Positions 22,103 to 34,160 of a stretch of 64,000 bases of DNA are shown here, in pieces. Origin of the DNA: Lepraria neglecta (taxonomy: Eukaryota; Ascomycota; Lecanoromycetes; Lecanorales; Stereocaulaceae); contig CM065648.1 of the NCBI GenBank assembly GCA_033220425.1, positions 3,038,001-3,102,000 of the forward strand, read 5' to 3'. The position numbers and the translations under genes are program-made. Under the pieces are notes generated by a model. The model was not told the DNA's origin and ran no database searches. It saw only the letters and a list, made by a program, of their open reading frames with translations. The first letter of the stretch is position 1. Every line of letters starts with the position of its first letter.

Positions 22103-23087
22103 TGTGAACCAACAGACATGAGAAAGGAATGTCTCCACCGCGTCCTGACCCACAGTTACCAACAACTCACCGAATTTCTGCCTTATACGTTGTTCAGCAA
22201 TGAGCACACTGCTGACCTTAACGACCCACTCTGCAATGTTACATTCAGCGAAACAACACGGAAGGCCTGAGGCCTGCCATGATGGCATCTCGGATAATAG
22301 GCATTTCATTTTCAGAAGGAGCGACAGGATACTGAAACGTCTCGCAGTAGAACGAGGGTACCAAGAAGGGAATCCTCAACGCGGGGAAGAGGGCCCGGGG
22401 CACGCCCAAACGCTGGCCTTCTCAAAGACTTGGAGACCTCAGATTCATTCATCGCAATATAACATCTCAATGAGTGCTTTCTCATCGTCAAAGTATTCTT
22501 TGAATGTTTTTCTTGGCGACCGTATATCCAGCCACACGACGAAGCTGCACTAACAACGGCTGAGCTACGGTAATGACGGTTGATCCTTCAGGCTGAAACG
22601 TGGGCCTTGGGGGCCTCCCTGACGTGGGAGGCGACCAAGGATTGACTGCTTAAACGGGGTAAGTGGAGAAGAACACGTCTTCGAAGCTGGGACTTGATCC
22701 TCAAGACATGAATTGATTCTCAAATTCGACACTGCGAAAATCCGCTTTAAGAAAGACCTGACATTGCTTCCAACTGCCTGGAATGCAGCTTTGAATTGCT
22801 TGCTATTTGCCTTTATAACCCGCTTGTATGGATGAAACCCCACAAACTTCCTCAAGATGCCTTGATCGTTGAAGGGGATCTACCGAGATCCTGAGCTTCG
22901 ATCAGTTAAGGAGTGACCAAACATTATATTATAGGCCCCTGGGTGGGGCTTTGTGAGTTGCGTTGAAGGATGTCGGGGCCCTTGCAGATCGCTGGTGGCC
23001 AACTAGATAAGAGTGATGTCGTAAATCGTTGTGTTGACAGAGGCGCCTGCGTCTCATCAAGAATTTGTTCAAATCTTCCCTTCCTAT
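22103..23087. other. About 1 kb without a supported gene
   Basis: Separates the decayed glycosyltransferase from the Zn2Cys6 gene. A 96-codon minus-strand frame at 22565-22855 begins with TTG and shows no family features. Promoter remnants of the dead gene would lie at the left side. Confidence 0.45.
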
Positions 23088-25075
23088 CTATGAAGGGCAA
23101 TCGAATTCGTAGCGCTGAAACTGTTGATCGTACATCTGCTGATCAACTGGCGAGACTGCTTCCCCCACACCCTTGTGAGACTGAAGGGCGTAGATCCGGC
23201 TGATCCTCTGCATCTGACCAATAATCCAATCTTTCTGCCCATCCCTCAAGCAAGTCGTCCTCAAAGACGACCTCATGGGCTCCAGCAGATGCCACCCACC
23301 AAGCGCAGAGGCTGCTCGGCGGTGTTCCTCGGAGGCTTTCTGACCTCCGACATATGGGAACTCGACGCCGTCTCTGTCGCCAGGCCCACCGGACGTCTTG
23401 GTGCCAAGGGCGAAGGGAATACTCCCGCAGATGTCGTCAGCCATCTCTTGGGTGATCATCTTTGCATATATCGCACGCCAGTACCATTGATGCTCGTAAG
23501 GTGTGTCGAGCCAGCTGATGCAGTCAAGGATGATGGTTTGAATCTTGATCCGGGCGGACCGGTATTGGTTCCAGATACTTTGGACCCACAAGTCAAGGTA
23601 GACGTCCATCTTATCATCGTAGACAAAAGCTAACTTGGGGACATCGCCGAACGGATAATCGAAGCCGTCGGCTAGTTTGGCCTTCCAATCTTCGGGAAGG
23701 GACTCGGGCCATGCCGCGACTAGGAGGTCGACGGAAATGGCGTACTCAAGCAAGTCGTTGACTTCTTGCTCTGACTCTGTGTTCTTTGGTAGCAACAGAG
23801 CGGACTTGGCGGATGATCGTAGGTCGGCAATGTTGATTGTGGCCGAGGTCAGACGTGCTGCGGCGTTTTGTGAAAGACTCTTGAAGATTTTACTCAAAGC
23901 ATCAGGACACCTCTTGAAGGATGTGCCTTCTTCGATGGCGTGCTCAACCTGGATTTTCGTTAGCCCGAGGGAAGAGTGCAAGGCCTCTAAGATGAGTCTC
24001 ACCAGCTGAGAACGGACTGAAAAGAGCAAGCCGACGGCTAGATCAGTTTTCACGTTGTCCGGACCTCGGTGCATGACCAAGGCTGCTGCTCCAGCGTTGT
24101 GCATTTTAGTCATGTCCGATTTTGAGGCGTCAGCGCTGGCCATGATTTTCTGTCATCCAAACGTCAGTATATTTTCTGAGGATGGATCTCTTAGATCTTT
24201 GTATGTGTTGTGAGCTTTGATGAGAGAACATAACAAGAACACACAGAGACAGATGAGAAATGGAATGTGCTTTATGCCTCGAGGTTGGAGATTACTTCGA
24301 GAAAGGATGACATGAAAATTCCAGAGTTCGAGCAAAAGTTAGAGTGACTGACCTCGAACAGCCCAAGCAGCAGGACTGCCATCAACGTCTCATCTTTCTT
24401 GGACTCAGCGGGATTCCGGATGGCGGCGCTTGTCTTCCTTAGCGCTCGCCCGAAGATTGTTCGTCCAAGCTGCTGGTCGCTCCGTCGTGTTGGTGAGCTT
24501 CCGGAGAGGACCAGAGCCACCGAGGAGGTGGCCAAGGAGAGTGGTGAGTCCGGCGTGGTCTTTTGGTACAAAGGTAGTAGATGCTCGAGATGACCTTGAA
24601 CACTGTCTGGGTGGCGGGGAAGGAGAACGAAGTCTAAAAAGAAAGCACAGATTGCTTGTTGCTCTGGGAAGTCATTGAAAATTCGAGGAATGGCCTCATC
24701 TGAGGGTGCACTCTTGGCAATGCCATAAGCAGAGCGGCCTCCAGGGCCAGACAATGCCCACGCCGTTGATGCAGGTGCAGATTCTTCTGATGATGCTGAT
24801 TGTGGTGGCAATGGAAGCCTCTGGACACCCTTCTTCCGCTGTGCCTTCCGGCGGACTGACTTGGTCTGGTCACGTAGGACTAAGTCGAACCGTGGGACGT
24901 AGCCAGGGCATGTTCTTTTGGTATTGATGCATTGTGAGCAAGCTGGTGTAGCTTCGTCGCACTATGAGGTGGTTTGTCAATTGATGCATTGCATGGAGAC
25001 TGTCTCTTCCCGTACCTTTATCTTTCGCTTTCTACAATTGGCACAGCCAGCACTTGGCTTTCCTTGATAGACCAT
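23088..25075 (-). CDS. Zn(II)2Cys6 transcription factor
   Basis: Three exons, read leftwards: 25075-25016, 24961-24353 and 24149-23088 (introns 54 and 203 nt), giving 576 residues. The binuclear zinc cluster is complete: Cys11, 14, 21, 28, 31 and 38 with spacing C-X2-C-X6-C-X6-C-X2-C-X6-C, and is split by intron 1 after RKRKIK, a frequent intron position in this family. A basic linker follows (SVRRKAQRKKGVQRL). The remainder is a helical fungal regulator region (FDFVLLPRHPD, DLLVAAWPESLPEDWK, WIIGQMQRISRIYAL) without a clear DNA-independent enzymatic domain. Intron 2 is longer than usual and a shorter alternative cannot be excluded. The target genes are unknown; the RTA1-like gene is divergent from it across 1.46 kb. 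Confidence 0.88.
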
Positions 25076-26536
25076 GATGATACTCTATGGATTGAGGGGC
25101 TGGGACTGATAGACAAAAGCAGTATATCTTACGAGTGGGTGGCAAATAATGCAATTAATGTAACGGATAAGCTGACTATTTATGGAATTCTAAAAGTCCC
25201 CGCAGTCGCTGGCGATCCACTGGCATTTATGTAATTGCTGCTTGGGACCTTGCTCGGGTTTGGCTGACCCGTCGGACTTGGCAAAGCTAATACTCATCGA
25301 CGTCGCGTGGCTTCGGGTTGTCGTTAAACTAAACTGCATTGCGTTGGGCTTGCGAGTCTTCTAACCGCTCCAAGCATAGCATATGCGCTACGGGCGGCCA
25401 TATCCTAGCTTAGCGATTTGTCGGGACTAGGACTGGTGGGTGACCAGGTCTCAGAATGAAGCTTCTTTCGACGTTTGGGAGGGGAAAGGTTGTTGGATTC
25501 AGGCACATCAAACAGGAGAATGGGCAAGGCTCTGACAGGCAAGGAGTCACTTGGCATCAGGAGAAGACGTAACGTAAGTGTTTCAGGAGTGCTTCATCGA
25601 CGACTTTCAAGCTTGAAGCAACATTGGAAGCATGTCCGCGGCGGAGAAAGCCCCTGTCCCTTTTGTGGTCCATGGATTTGAGTCCCCACCAAGATCGTTA
25701 TGATTATCGGTGGCCCCACGTTTCAACGCACGTATCATCATCTAGTCTATTTATAGCCGAGTACGTCGTCCTTCAAATATTATCGTCCTTGACGTACATG
25801 TCCTCTATCAAAACAGGTCTAATATTTGGCCCGAGCCGTTTCGGCCGCCTAACCGAGCTTTTCTGTCTTGCAATCTGTTCTATCTCTACGAGAATTACTT
25901 TTCAAGGAAACAATTTGCGTTATGAATTATTCTTCTAACCAAGCCCTACAGCTTCACAGTCAGAATATTTCTTGGACGAGCTGTTGTTGGAAAGATATGT
26001 CAATCTTCAGATCTGCGAGTCGGTGAAAGTTGCACCGAGAGTCACCGTCCGCCAAGCCATAAGTGCTGACGATTTCTGCGCAAGCGAGGCAACGTAGCCT
26101 TTATAGGCTAGCAGCTCGTAGATCTGACACAAAATCTGGCGCGCCTTGCAGCCCTATTCGTAACGATCTCAATTTCCCGCCTTTTCCCCCTTAATACCAC
26201 CACGCTTCGCGAGCATTGCCGGTAGGTGCTTTTGATAGATAACACTATCTTAAGGCAGCAATGTTTGGACCCACTAATTGAAAGGTGTGGCTACTGCATG
26301 TAAGACGCTTCAACTTATAATTCAGCTGTGGGTCCCGCGTATGTAGAAGTTTCTGCCGGAACGAAAATTCATCCACGTCGTACATCAGTCCCAGACCTGA
26401 CTTCTTTAATTCTTAACCACCTCCACACCACTCTTTTCTATTATATGCTGGCCTCGTCAACCTCTACAGTCCAAGCCGCAGCCTTACACCCGCTGTCATC
26501 TTATAAACCTCCACATAACACTCTTTCTTCGCAGCC
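25076..26536. other. 1.46 kb divergent intergenic region (Zn2Cys6 gene / RTA1-like gene)
   Basis: Must hold both promoters. Short frames on the plus strand have no support. A cluster of GATA motifs near its right side is listed separately. Confidence 0.5.
26232..26251. promoter_or_regulatory. Candidate GATA-factor site cluster upstream of the RTA1-like gene
   Basis: Three GATA-type hexamers lie within 20 bases (TGATAG, AGATAA and CTATCT), about 290 bases upstream of the RTA1-like start. Clustered GATA motifs are typical of nitrogen, iron or light regulators in fungi; by chance alone single motifs are common, so this is only a candidate. Confidence 0.25.
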
Positions 26537-27578
26537 ATGTCTGCAAATCAGGTTTGCTTGACCGTCAGCGAAGAGTGCCCAGTCCAGGGCACCATCTATG
26601 GCTACTATCCCAGTCTCGGAGCGAATTTCTTCTTCGCCATTCTCTTCGGCATTGCGTTTGTTGTCCAATTCGTTCAAGGCATCAAATGGAAGACATGGAC
26701 ATTCATGATTGCATTGACTCTGGGCTGCATCGCAGAATGCATCGGTATTGCCACCTCTCCCCCAATTCTCAACAACTGAACTAACAGAAACAGGCTACGT
26801 CGGACGAATCATGCTTCACCACAACCCCTGGGACGGAAACGGCTTCGACATCCAGATCTGCTGTCTGATCATCGCCCCAGCCTTCATCGCAGCCGGCATC
26901 TACCTCAACCTGAAGCACATCGTCCTCGAAGTCGGCCCCTCGTTTTCTCGCCTCCGCCCTAAGTTCTACACATGGATCTTCATCCTCTGTGATTTCCTCT
27001 CGCTCGTCCTGCAAGGAGCGGGCGGAGGCATCGCCGCTACTGCCGACGCTGGATCATCATTCCAAAAGACCGGCAATGACCTGATGATGGCCGGTATCGT
27101 ATGGCAAGTCATCACGCTCCTCCTTTTTGGCACCCTCGTCGCAGACTATGCGTTCCGAACCTTCAAGAACCGCGCCAATCTTGCACCATCAGCCGTCGCA
27201 CTTATGGCGACACTTCGCTGGAAGCTCCTCACCGTCAGCCTCACCCTGGCGTTCGTGACTGTTTTTACGCGTTGTGTCTTCCGTATTGGCGAGATGGCCA
27301 AGGGCTGGGCAAATCCAATCATGCGGGACGAAACCGACTTTATCGTTCTGGACGGTGTCATGATCACCATTTCCGTGCTCTGCCTTACAATCTTCCACCC
27401 AGGATATGCCTTTCCTGAGATGCAAATGCATGGCAAGACCAGCCCTGTTGGCGAGTTCTCGTCTGCTGAGAAGAGCATGGTGCATGATGAGGAGTCTACG
27501 CCTGCCAGTCTTGACAGATCTAGTCCAGTCAAGGAGGAGCCCAAGGCTGCTAGCCTTGACCAAGAAGGACGACCATAG
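26537..27578 (+). CDS. RTA1-like seven-helix membrane protein
   Basis: Two exons, 26537-26744 and 26794-27578 (49 nt intron), giving 330 residues. The splice restores the family signature AECIGYVGRI in the second/third helix region. Seven membrane spans are apparent, with the RTA1-family stretches LIIAPAFIAAGIYLNLKHIV, FYTWIFILCDFLSLVLQGAGGG and FRIGEMAKGW. A polar cytosolic tail of about 50 residues (SPVGEFSSAEKSM) ends the protein. Relatives in yeast (Rta1, Rsb1, Pug1) are linked to resistance to aminocholesterol drugs, sphingoid base export and protoporphyrin uptake, so the cargo cannot be assigned from sequence. The N-terminus is short and extracellular with two Cys (VCLTVSEECP). Confidence 0.92.
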
Positions 27579-29018
27579 CAACAAAGATACTTTGGCGCCG
27601 CCCAGTAAACGCCAATATTTAGCAACGGCCTGGAATCTTCGCGTTGCACTGGTACGACTAACTTACACGACTTGTTTACCGCGTTGCTCTAATACATATG
27701 GGGAGTCGGGTTTCTTAACTAGGCGAAGGTGCTATGATACTGTTTACAAGCGTTGTTAGAGATTGAGACAAAGACTATGAGCTACAGTTAGTAGCCAGCG
27801 CTTTGCTTTCGCAGTCACAATAAATGGGGTTGCTCCGATACAACAGCGTTAGACTTGCTAAAGCTTGTACGGTACTTCTGCTTGCACTATAGATGTTTTA
27901 ATTGCAAGGCGTCCATATCAGGGTTACGATGCCAACATATCAGGCTACTAGTCATACGTTTGAAATCTACCTCGAAATTCAGAGATCGAGCAATCTGAAC
28001 TAATCCAAGGCTGCCTTTACCATTACTTTCCCTGTCCAACTTCCATACAAGGATCTCACGTCAGCTGTTTAAACCCACGAGGCATGCCGTGCCATTCTGA
28101 ACTAAACTACGAATTGGTGAACGCAGCCTTAGGACTACGACAGCGGTTCAAGGGCTCAGACCTGCATTACAGCTCTTTCCCAGGCTGCTTTTGTGACTGT
28201 TTCTTTTGACTGGGTACTAAATACGCAGGCCCCTTTTGCTCAGCCCTCAATCCGGTATGCACGTGGCAGCTAAAAGGCCGCGTAAGCAGGCGGACTTCAA
28301 TGTAACCCATTCACAGCCTTTTATGCACAAACACGGGCTGGAGTGCCTGATCAGTGCAATCAAACCACCTAGCCTCTTTCATTGGTTTTCCGGATATTGA
28401 CTTGGAATCAAGGTTGCAGAAGCTGACGTGGTCGTCTAGAGCATGCCACGTTTTCAGGGCGTCTGAGCCACGAAGCTGCAGAAACCCCGTCTGACATGCC
28501 TGGAAACACAAACAGCTATACCACCTATGTAGTATGTATGTATGTATTATGCAAATGTCTGCGTCAATGCATGAGTTTCACACGAGTTGCAAAGATCTCT
28601 GACACACTGTTGTGTTGCTCCCGGCTGAAACATGTAACGCTTCTGAAACGACAACCAAACTAACTCTTCTACACATTGGCTGGCCCCTTTATGGGTGGTT
28701 CGGGTTTTTGACATATGTTGGAACTTGTTCAGTAGCATAGCGAACGTTTCCTTGAATAATAGCCTGAGATTATTGAGGCTGTGTATTCATTCGCCTTTAG
28801 GCGTCAAAGGAGAAATATCCAAAAGATGACCTCAGGGCTAGGGTTGGAAGCTTGCAGCGGGAGGTGTTTAACAAAGAGCATTGATTGAAAATATACATTG
28901 AAAAAGACCGTTAAGATGCTCTATCTCTATCGCTATCAGCTGTAATTGGTGGCAGCAAATGCGATGCTAGAACGCCAATACCCAAGAGGTTCTTCCTTCC
29001 TCATATACCAGATTCTAT
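27579..29018. other. 1.44 kb convergent intergenic region
   Basis: Lies between the converging RTA1-like and NIPA-like genes. No gene is supported. A short GTAT microsatellite (about four units) lies near 28530-28548. Confidence 0.5.
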
Positions 29019-31281
29019 TCATATAAACGCGGGTCCTCCACTGCCTTTGCTGCCACCAGCACTTCCAGGGCCTCCTCCTCCAGGATGGCCCTCCCACTCC
29101 TGTTTCCTCCTTAGAGGCTCCTCAGTCACGAGCCTCGGTGGTACCGTGGAATGTAGTCCAGGAGAATTTCTCCCGCTGTCTGTTTCGCTCTCCTCTCGTA
29201 TGAGCGGCACCTGACCGGGGGCTACGCTCCCTGCAGGCCGTCCTTCAAGCTGCCAGTCGTCCTCCTCCGATGGAGAACTGTACTCAGGATCCTCATTATA
29301 ACCGGGCACAGCCAGCATGTTCTTTGAATCTCCTTTCACCAGGCCTATCCGTTCTTCCTCTGTAACGCCTTTGATGCCGGGCATTGAATGGTCTTTACTA
29401 CTTCCCCTAGAACCAATACCCATTCGTGAGCTGGGCCGGTGACTGCTGCTGTCGGAAGTCATAGCTTCGTGCTTGTGCCGGTGGAACGGATTTTGGAACG
29501 AGAATTGCCGTTTAGCCGAGTGAGGTGGTGGTGTGGGCGCGAGACTGGGTCGTGAGCTTGAAGGCCGCGATTCGACGCTCTCCGCCCACATGATGGGCTT
29601 GCCACCTGCACCAGTGTATTCTGTTGATGAGTCAAAATGTCCTGTTGGGTCCCCGGCGCCATCGCCACCAGTGTTACCACGAAGAGAGGACGGAAGTCCG
29701 TAGACATGGTCCATTTCCATTGCTCCTAAGACCTGAGCTGTAGGTGGGGTGTCATCTTTAGGTTCTGCTGTCAGTCCAGGAGTCCCGGTGCTGAGACTCT
29801 TATTTTGTCGACTGAATTTGCTTGAGGCGTTCCGTTTGAAGCTGTGCATGAACCTTCCATTGAAGCCTCCACCTCCAGAGCTGTGCCCAGATACTGGTCG
29901 CTCATCATCGACGGCCTCTTCGTCTGGGAAATTTGACATCCCTAGCGGTGGATGCAATGTCTTCCGTCTGTGTAGACTTCCAGGCCCACTGATCGAAGTC
30001 TTGCGCCTCCTCAAACCATCCCATTGCACCTGCTCGTCTTCGCCAATGGGATCCATTTGATCCTTCATCCGATCTTCATGAACCCTCTTTGCTTCTGCCA
30101 TTTCATTCTTCTGCCTTGCTTGAGAAAATCTGCGAATGATAGCGGCGGTACCGCGAATGGCGTCTGCTTTTGGTTCGGATTCTGGTTCTTCTTGCTCAGC
30201 CACCGTTCGCATTTGGTCCAAGTCACCCTTGAAGACTGCTGCGTCTGGCACGTCTTTTGCTGATTTCGAAAGCTGCAATAGAACCACCCCAGCGCAGATC
30301 TGTAAGAAGCCCAGGACGACTGTGATTATCGACATTACTGAGCCCTTGAAGCCTTGGAAGAGGATTGCTGATGCGACGATAGTGGAGCTTGTGAAGAAGA
30401 CGTAGTAGGTTGGGGTGACGAGGGCAGCGTTGAAAATATTTAAAGCTTTCTGTACCTCTTTGTTAGCAAGTGCTCTTTCTTCAAACGTGTTCGGTAAGGA
30501 GGCTGCTCACGTTCAAGAAGATAATCTCTGTAACCAAAGTTGCAACCACAAACACAAGTAAAACGTACAAAAACCAATGATTAAACTGCGGCGTTCCACC
30601 CGCCTGAGTAACGATAGCAGCACCCAGTCCTTGGGTTGCCACGACACTCAAGCCTCCAATCAAACTGCAAATACTCAGGTATACCAACATGCTCTTCTTG
30701 CCGTATCTCGGTCCAACCCAGAATGCAATGAATGTACACCCAACTATTATGACCCCTGCGTAACTCAAAAACCCGGGCGCAATGACAAAGTGTTGCATGT
30801 CTTGTATTGTACCGGCTGAGGACTGCGCTGGCGCGTTCAGGACGATGACAACGGATCCGACAATGCAATTGAAGCACCCGACCTTTCCGATAAAGCTGAG
30901 CCGCTCTTTGAGAAATATCGCCGATAGGATAGTCGTAATCACGACGGACAGCGCACCTAGGGGCGTAACCAGTATAGCGTCAACGAAAGCGTAAGCGACG
31001 AAGTTGCATATTTCTCCAATAATCATTAATGTCATGCCGCTCCACCAGAAAGCGTTCTTGAGATAGCCATAGCCCTCTCCCGCCTCTTCATTATATTTGA
31101 CATTCGCCTTTAACAATCCCGTCTTCTTCAACACGAAGGAAGTGCCGATGAAAAGGCCTGAAGCTATAGCAAGCGATATGCCAATAGCCTTGTACACTGG
31201 AGGGTGTTCCTTTGGTGGTGCGGCGGCGGCTCTGGCGTAGACCTCGTTGGCCCGAGCCAGTATATGTGCTGTGTTCTCCAT
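29019..31281 (-). CDS. NIPA-type magnesium transporter with a long cytosolic tail
   Basis: Two exons, read leftwards: 31281-30511 and 30449-29019 (61 nt intron), giving 733 residues. The N-terminal 330 residues contain about nine membrane spans with clear NIPA-family sequence: YKAIGISLAIASGLFIGTSF, LKKTGLL, VDAILVTPLGALSVVITTIL, ERLSFIGKVGC, and after the splice FNAALVTPTYYVFFTSSTIV. The family carries Mg2+ (human NIPA1-4). The remaining 400 residues form a disordered Ser/Pro/Gly-rich tail with several basic Ser-containing stretches (LRRRKTSISGPGSLHRRKT) that look like kinase targets and a final GGGGPGSAGGSKGSGG region. Long tails of this kind are seen in fungal members. Membrane location is sure; which membrane is not. 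Confidence 0.92.
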
Positions 31282-32248
31282 TGTGAAGCCTCGTCCTGCG
31301 ATGTTCGAGCTCCGAGTTATAATATTGTATGAAGAGCTGATGGCTTATCTACCAGAGGCCATCGTCGAAGTGGGTGCGATTTCAAATATTTGGAGAGTTT
31401 TGTCCAAGAAGTAAAGCAGGAGTAATCAGGAAGGTGTTCATGGAGTGTTATCGTGGTATCATAAGGAAATCAATGGCCATTCATTCGTGATGAAGTGTGC
31501 TTTGTCCTCGGTTCAGATGCAAGCTTGCTATTAAGAGGAGAATAAAGAGACGCTAGCAATTCTGTGGATTCCTTCTCCCGTGTGACAACCAGAAGATCCG
31601 GTAGGTGAGCTTATCGTCGTAAGGAGGAAGAAGACCAGGCGCTGGCTATGAAGATCAGGGATGCGGCGCCTGAACGTGGAGACGGAAGAGGCTGGATAGT
31701 CTGTATGAGGTGTGACAATACCCAAACGATTATGGGTAATAGGAGTAAGGTGTCAATTCGATGTCTAACAATCTGGAAGCGCCAGTTGGAATGGAAAAGT
31801 AATACCCTCGAGGCTGTCGTCGTTGGAGTTCTCTGTTTATGGGCGCGGAGGGAACTTGCTTCCAGGCACATCGGCCGCTATTCGTTGTTAGGACAAGCGC
31901 CCGCCACCGACGCAGGTTTTCGACTGGGCAACCAATCGTGACGACAAAGAATTGGAGGCAAAATTGCGTGTTCAGCTACATATACTAAATATAGACCGAG
32001 TCTATCCCCGAGTCGCTATTGATGTGAGGCCGTGACTCTGCAAACTATAGAATGCATGATGCTACGGACAGCTGGAGGTCCGGTGGCTATCAAGTTTGTA
32101 GATACGACACTATTTGTAAAATACATCCGAACGTCAGCCATCAACCACTATGTCCTGGATATCATTCATATCACTCATTCAGTCGTTATGAACGTATAAC
32201 TCCATCCCCAATGCACCCCAACCATAAATCCACCCAACATTGTTTTTT
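31282..32248. other. 967 bp region without a supported gene
   Basis: Holds the promoter of the NIPA gene and the 3' region of the patatin-like gene. Short frames at 31531-31941 on both strands are mutually antisense and unsupported. Confidence 0.5.
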
Positions 32249-34160
32249 TTACCTGGGCACATGCTCAGGCTTCCGCGCCATGTTCACCATAGGCGGAGGG
32301 CCATCAGTGTCTGGGTATGGCAAAGGCGCGTTGCCTCTCGGGTTTGGATTTGAATTGTGTCTTCTCGCTGGTCGAGAATCATGGAGCTGTATTGGCGTCT
32401 TCGGTGGTAATGGAGGAGCTTCTTGTCTTCTTAGTGAATCATTCCGTTGATATTCGTTGCTCCCTCGATAAGGTTTATCCTCAGATGACCGTGGCTCTAA
32501 TGAATCTGCAGGCTGCACGTATTCATCTGATGACATGACGGTGAACTTGTCTCCCGGAGTAGAGGCTCGTTGATATGGATGAGGCTGAGTCCCTGGATAT
32601 CTTGGGCCTGGTCTGCTGAGCGGTCGTGGTACGAGAAGGGGGTTGTCTCCGGTGGGAAGTTCGATGGCGTCCGGCTCTGAGGGTGGAATGTATGATTGTT
32701 GCTCGTAATTCCTTTGCTCGTAATTTCGTTCGTAGCTATCGTTCGCTCGCTGGACCTTATTCGCAGTATGTCTTCGCATGATTTCAACTTTAGCCATCTC
32801 CATTGCTCCGTTATTGAGCATGACCTTCACTGCTGGGGTACTCAAGTAGGATTGTGTGCTATTGCTGATATCCGCCAACCTATTCCATTCGTTCATCCCA
32901 AACTCTCCAACTCCCACCTCCACGTTCAGTCTAAGGTAATTCTCAGGTTTGATGCCCCTTCTCGGTAGATGTGTGGAGAGCATTTCCTTGTGTGTCTTTT
33001 CGCAGCCTTCGATTTTTGCAATCAACTTCCTCTTTGCTTCTGCAAAAGAACCCAGACCGCCCGCAAAGCCTTCCCACCATTCTGCCTGCGAGTTTTGTGT
33101 CCCACCTGGCCGCTTTCCCGTACCTATACTGAGGAAAAGGCCAATGGTCTGACCTGGCCATTCGTTGACCAAAGCTTCTTCCAGGATTTCTGGAGCTGGA
33201 TTGTAAGTGGGTGTCTTGTCAAGATTGACAAGGCCATAACCTTCGTCGAGGAAAGTAGAGGTCCCGATTCGGATTTCTTTGAAAGCGAGTTTTGTGGCGC
33301 TTGTTGCACGGCCGGCCTGCCAGATCGTGCATTCAGACTCGATTGCGGGTTGCGTTCTCGAAGGGTATGATCGTAGTAGGACTGTTGTAGCGCTCCTTTC
33401 GTTATGGCCTTTCAAGACTGCTGTTACGGCGCTACTCATTGTCAGCACGTGATCAGCTTAGACTTCGGCTTCTACGTACGTCTTTGTCCGCCTTTCCCTT
33501 CTGGCATCCTCCAGGGGCGCATTTGGGTCTCCAAGTGCCGTCCAAGTATCCGAGGACATCCCACTGAATCGATTCGAGGTAGAACTTGTAGAAGTCCGAG
33601 GCATACCGTTCTTATCACTCATTATGCTTTCCGGTCGTGAAAAGCTTGAGGAACTCATTGGCATGTCTCGATATTCATCCTCTTGGGCTACATCCCTCTC
33701 ATGCTCGAATGATCGCACACAGGCCCTTATCGCCTCTTCCAACATCGAAGCCTTGAATAACGTGGATCTGTATGGTATTCCTGCTATCGTTTTGTCTGTC
33801 TCGAAGACCTTTCTTGTCATCTGTACGTAGACTCTCATGCAGTCTTTTGTATTCATCCGTAATCGACCCAGCATGATTGCAATCAGTCCTCCAGTCCCAA
33901 CGCCCGCGATGAGATCGAAGTAGTCGCACGGTTTCGGCACTTGGTCTGGCTCTGGTGGTTCGCCGTCATGGCACTCGGTGTAGGTTTTGTGCATGAAATC
34001 ATGGAGAAGGATGAGCATAGAGTAACCGCGAATGCCCCCGCCATCTGTAAGAGTCAGCAGGTTCAGAGGTGGTCTCACACGTTGCGCACTCACCTAATGA
34101 TAGGATGCGCAGAGGTGTGCCTTTCGTCGTATCTCTGCGACGAAGCCCTGAAGGCTCCAT
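32249..34160 (-). CDS. Patatin-like phospholipase-fold protein with a substituted nucleophile
   Basis: Three exons, read leftwards: 34160-34094, 34044-33480 and 33431-32249 (introns 49 and 48 nt), giving 604 residues. The splice restores LRILSLDGGGIRGYSM, the oxyanion loop at residues 23-29. The next patatin motif reads DLIAGVGTGGLIAIML; the Ser of the normal GTSTGG elbow is Gly72 here. The usual catalytic DG[AG] is FLDEGYGLVN. Conserved blocks TKLAFKEIRIG, NPAPEILEEA and IGLFLSIGTG follow. After about residue 400 comes a disordered Pro/Arg/Ser-rich tail. With no Ser nucleophile, ordinary lipase activity is doubtful. As I recall, Gly at this position also occurs in related fungal proteins, so it may mark a subfamily. 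The neighbour in divergent orientation encodes a STAND/HeLo-like N-domain protein. Confidence 0.85.

Noticed and set aside
22565-22855. Minus-strand 96-codon frame between the dead glycosyltransferase and the Zn2Cys6 gene
   Set aside because: Starts with TTG and shows no conserved features or splice partners.
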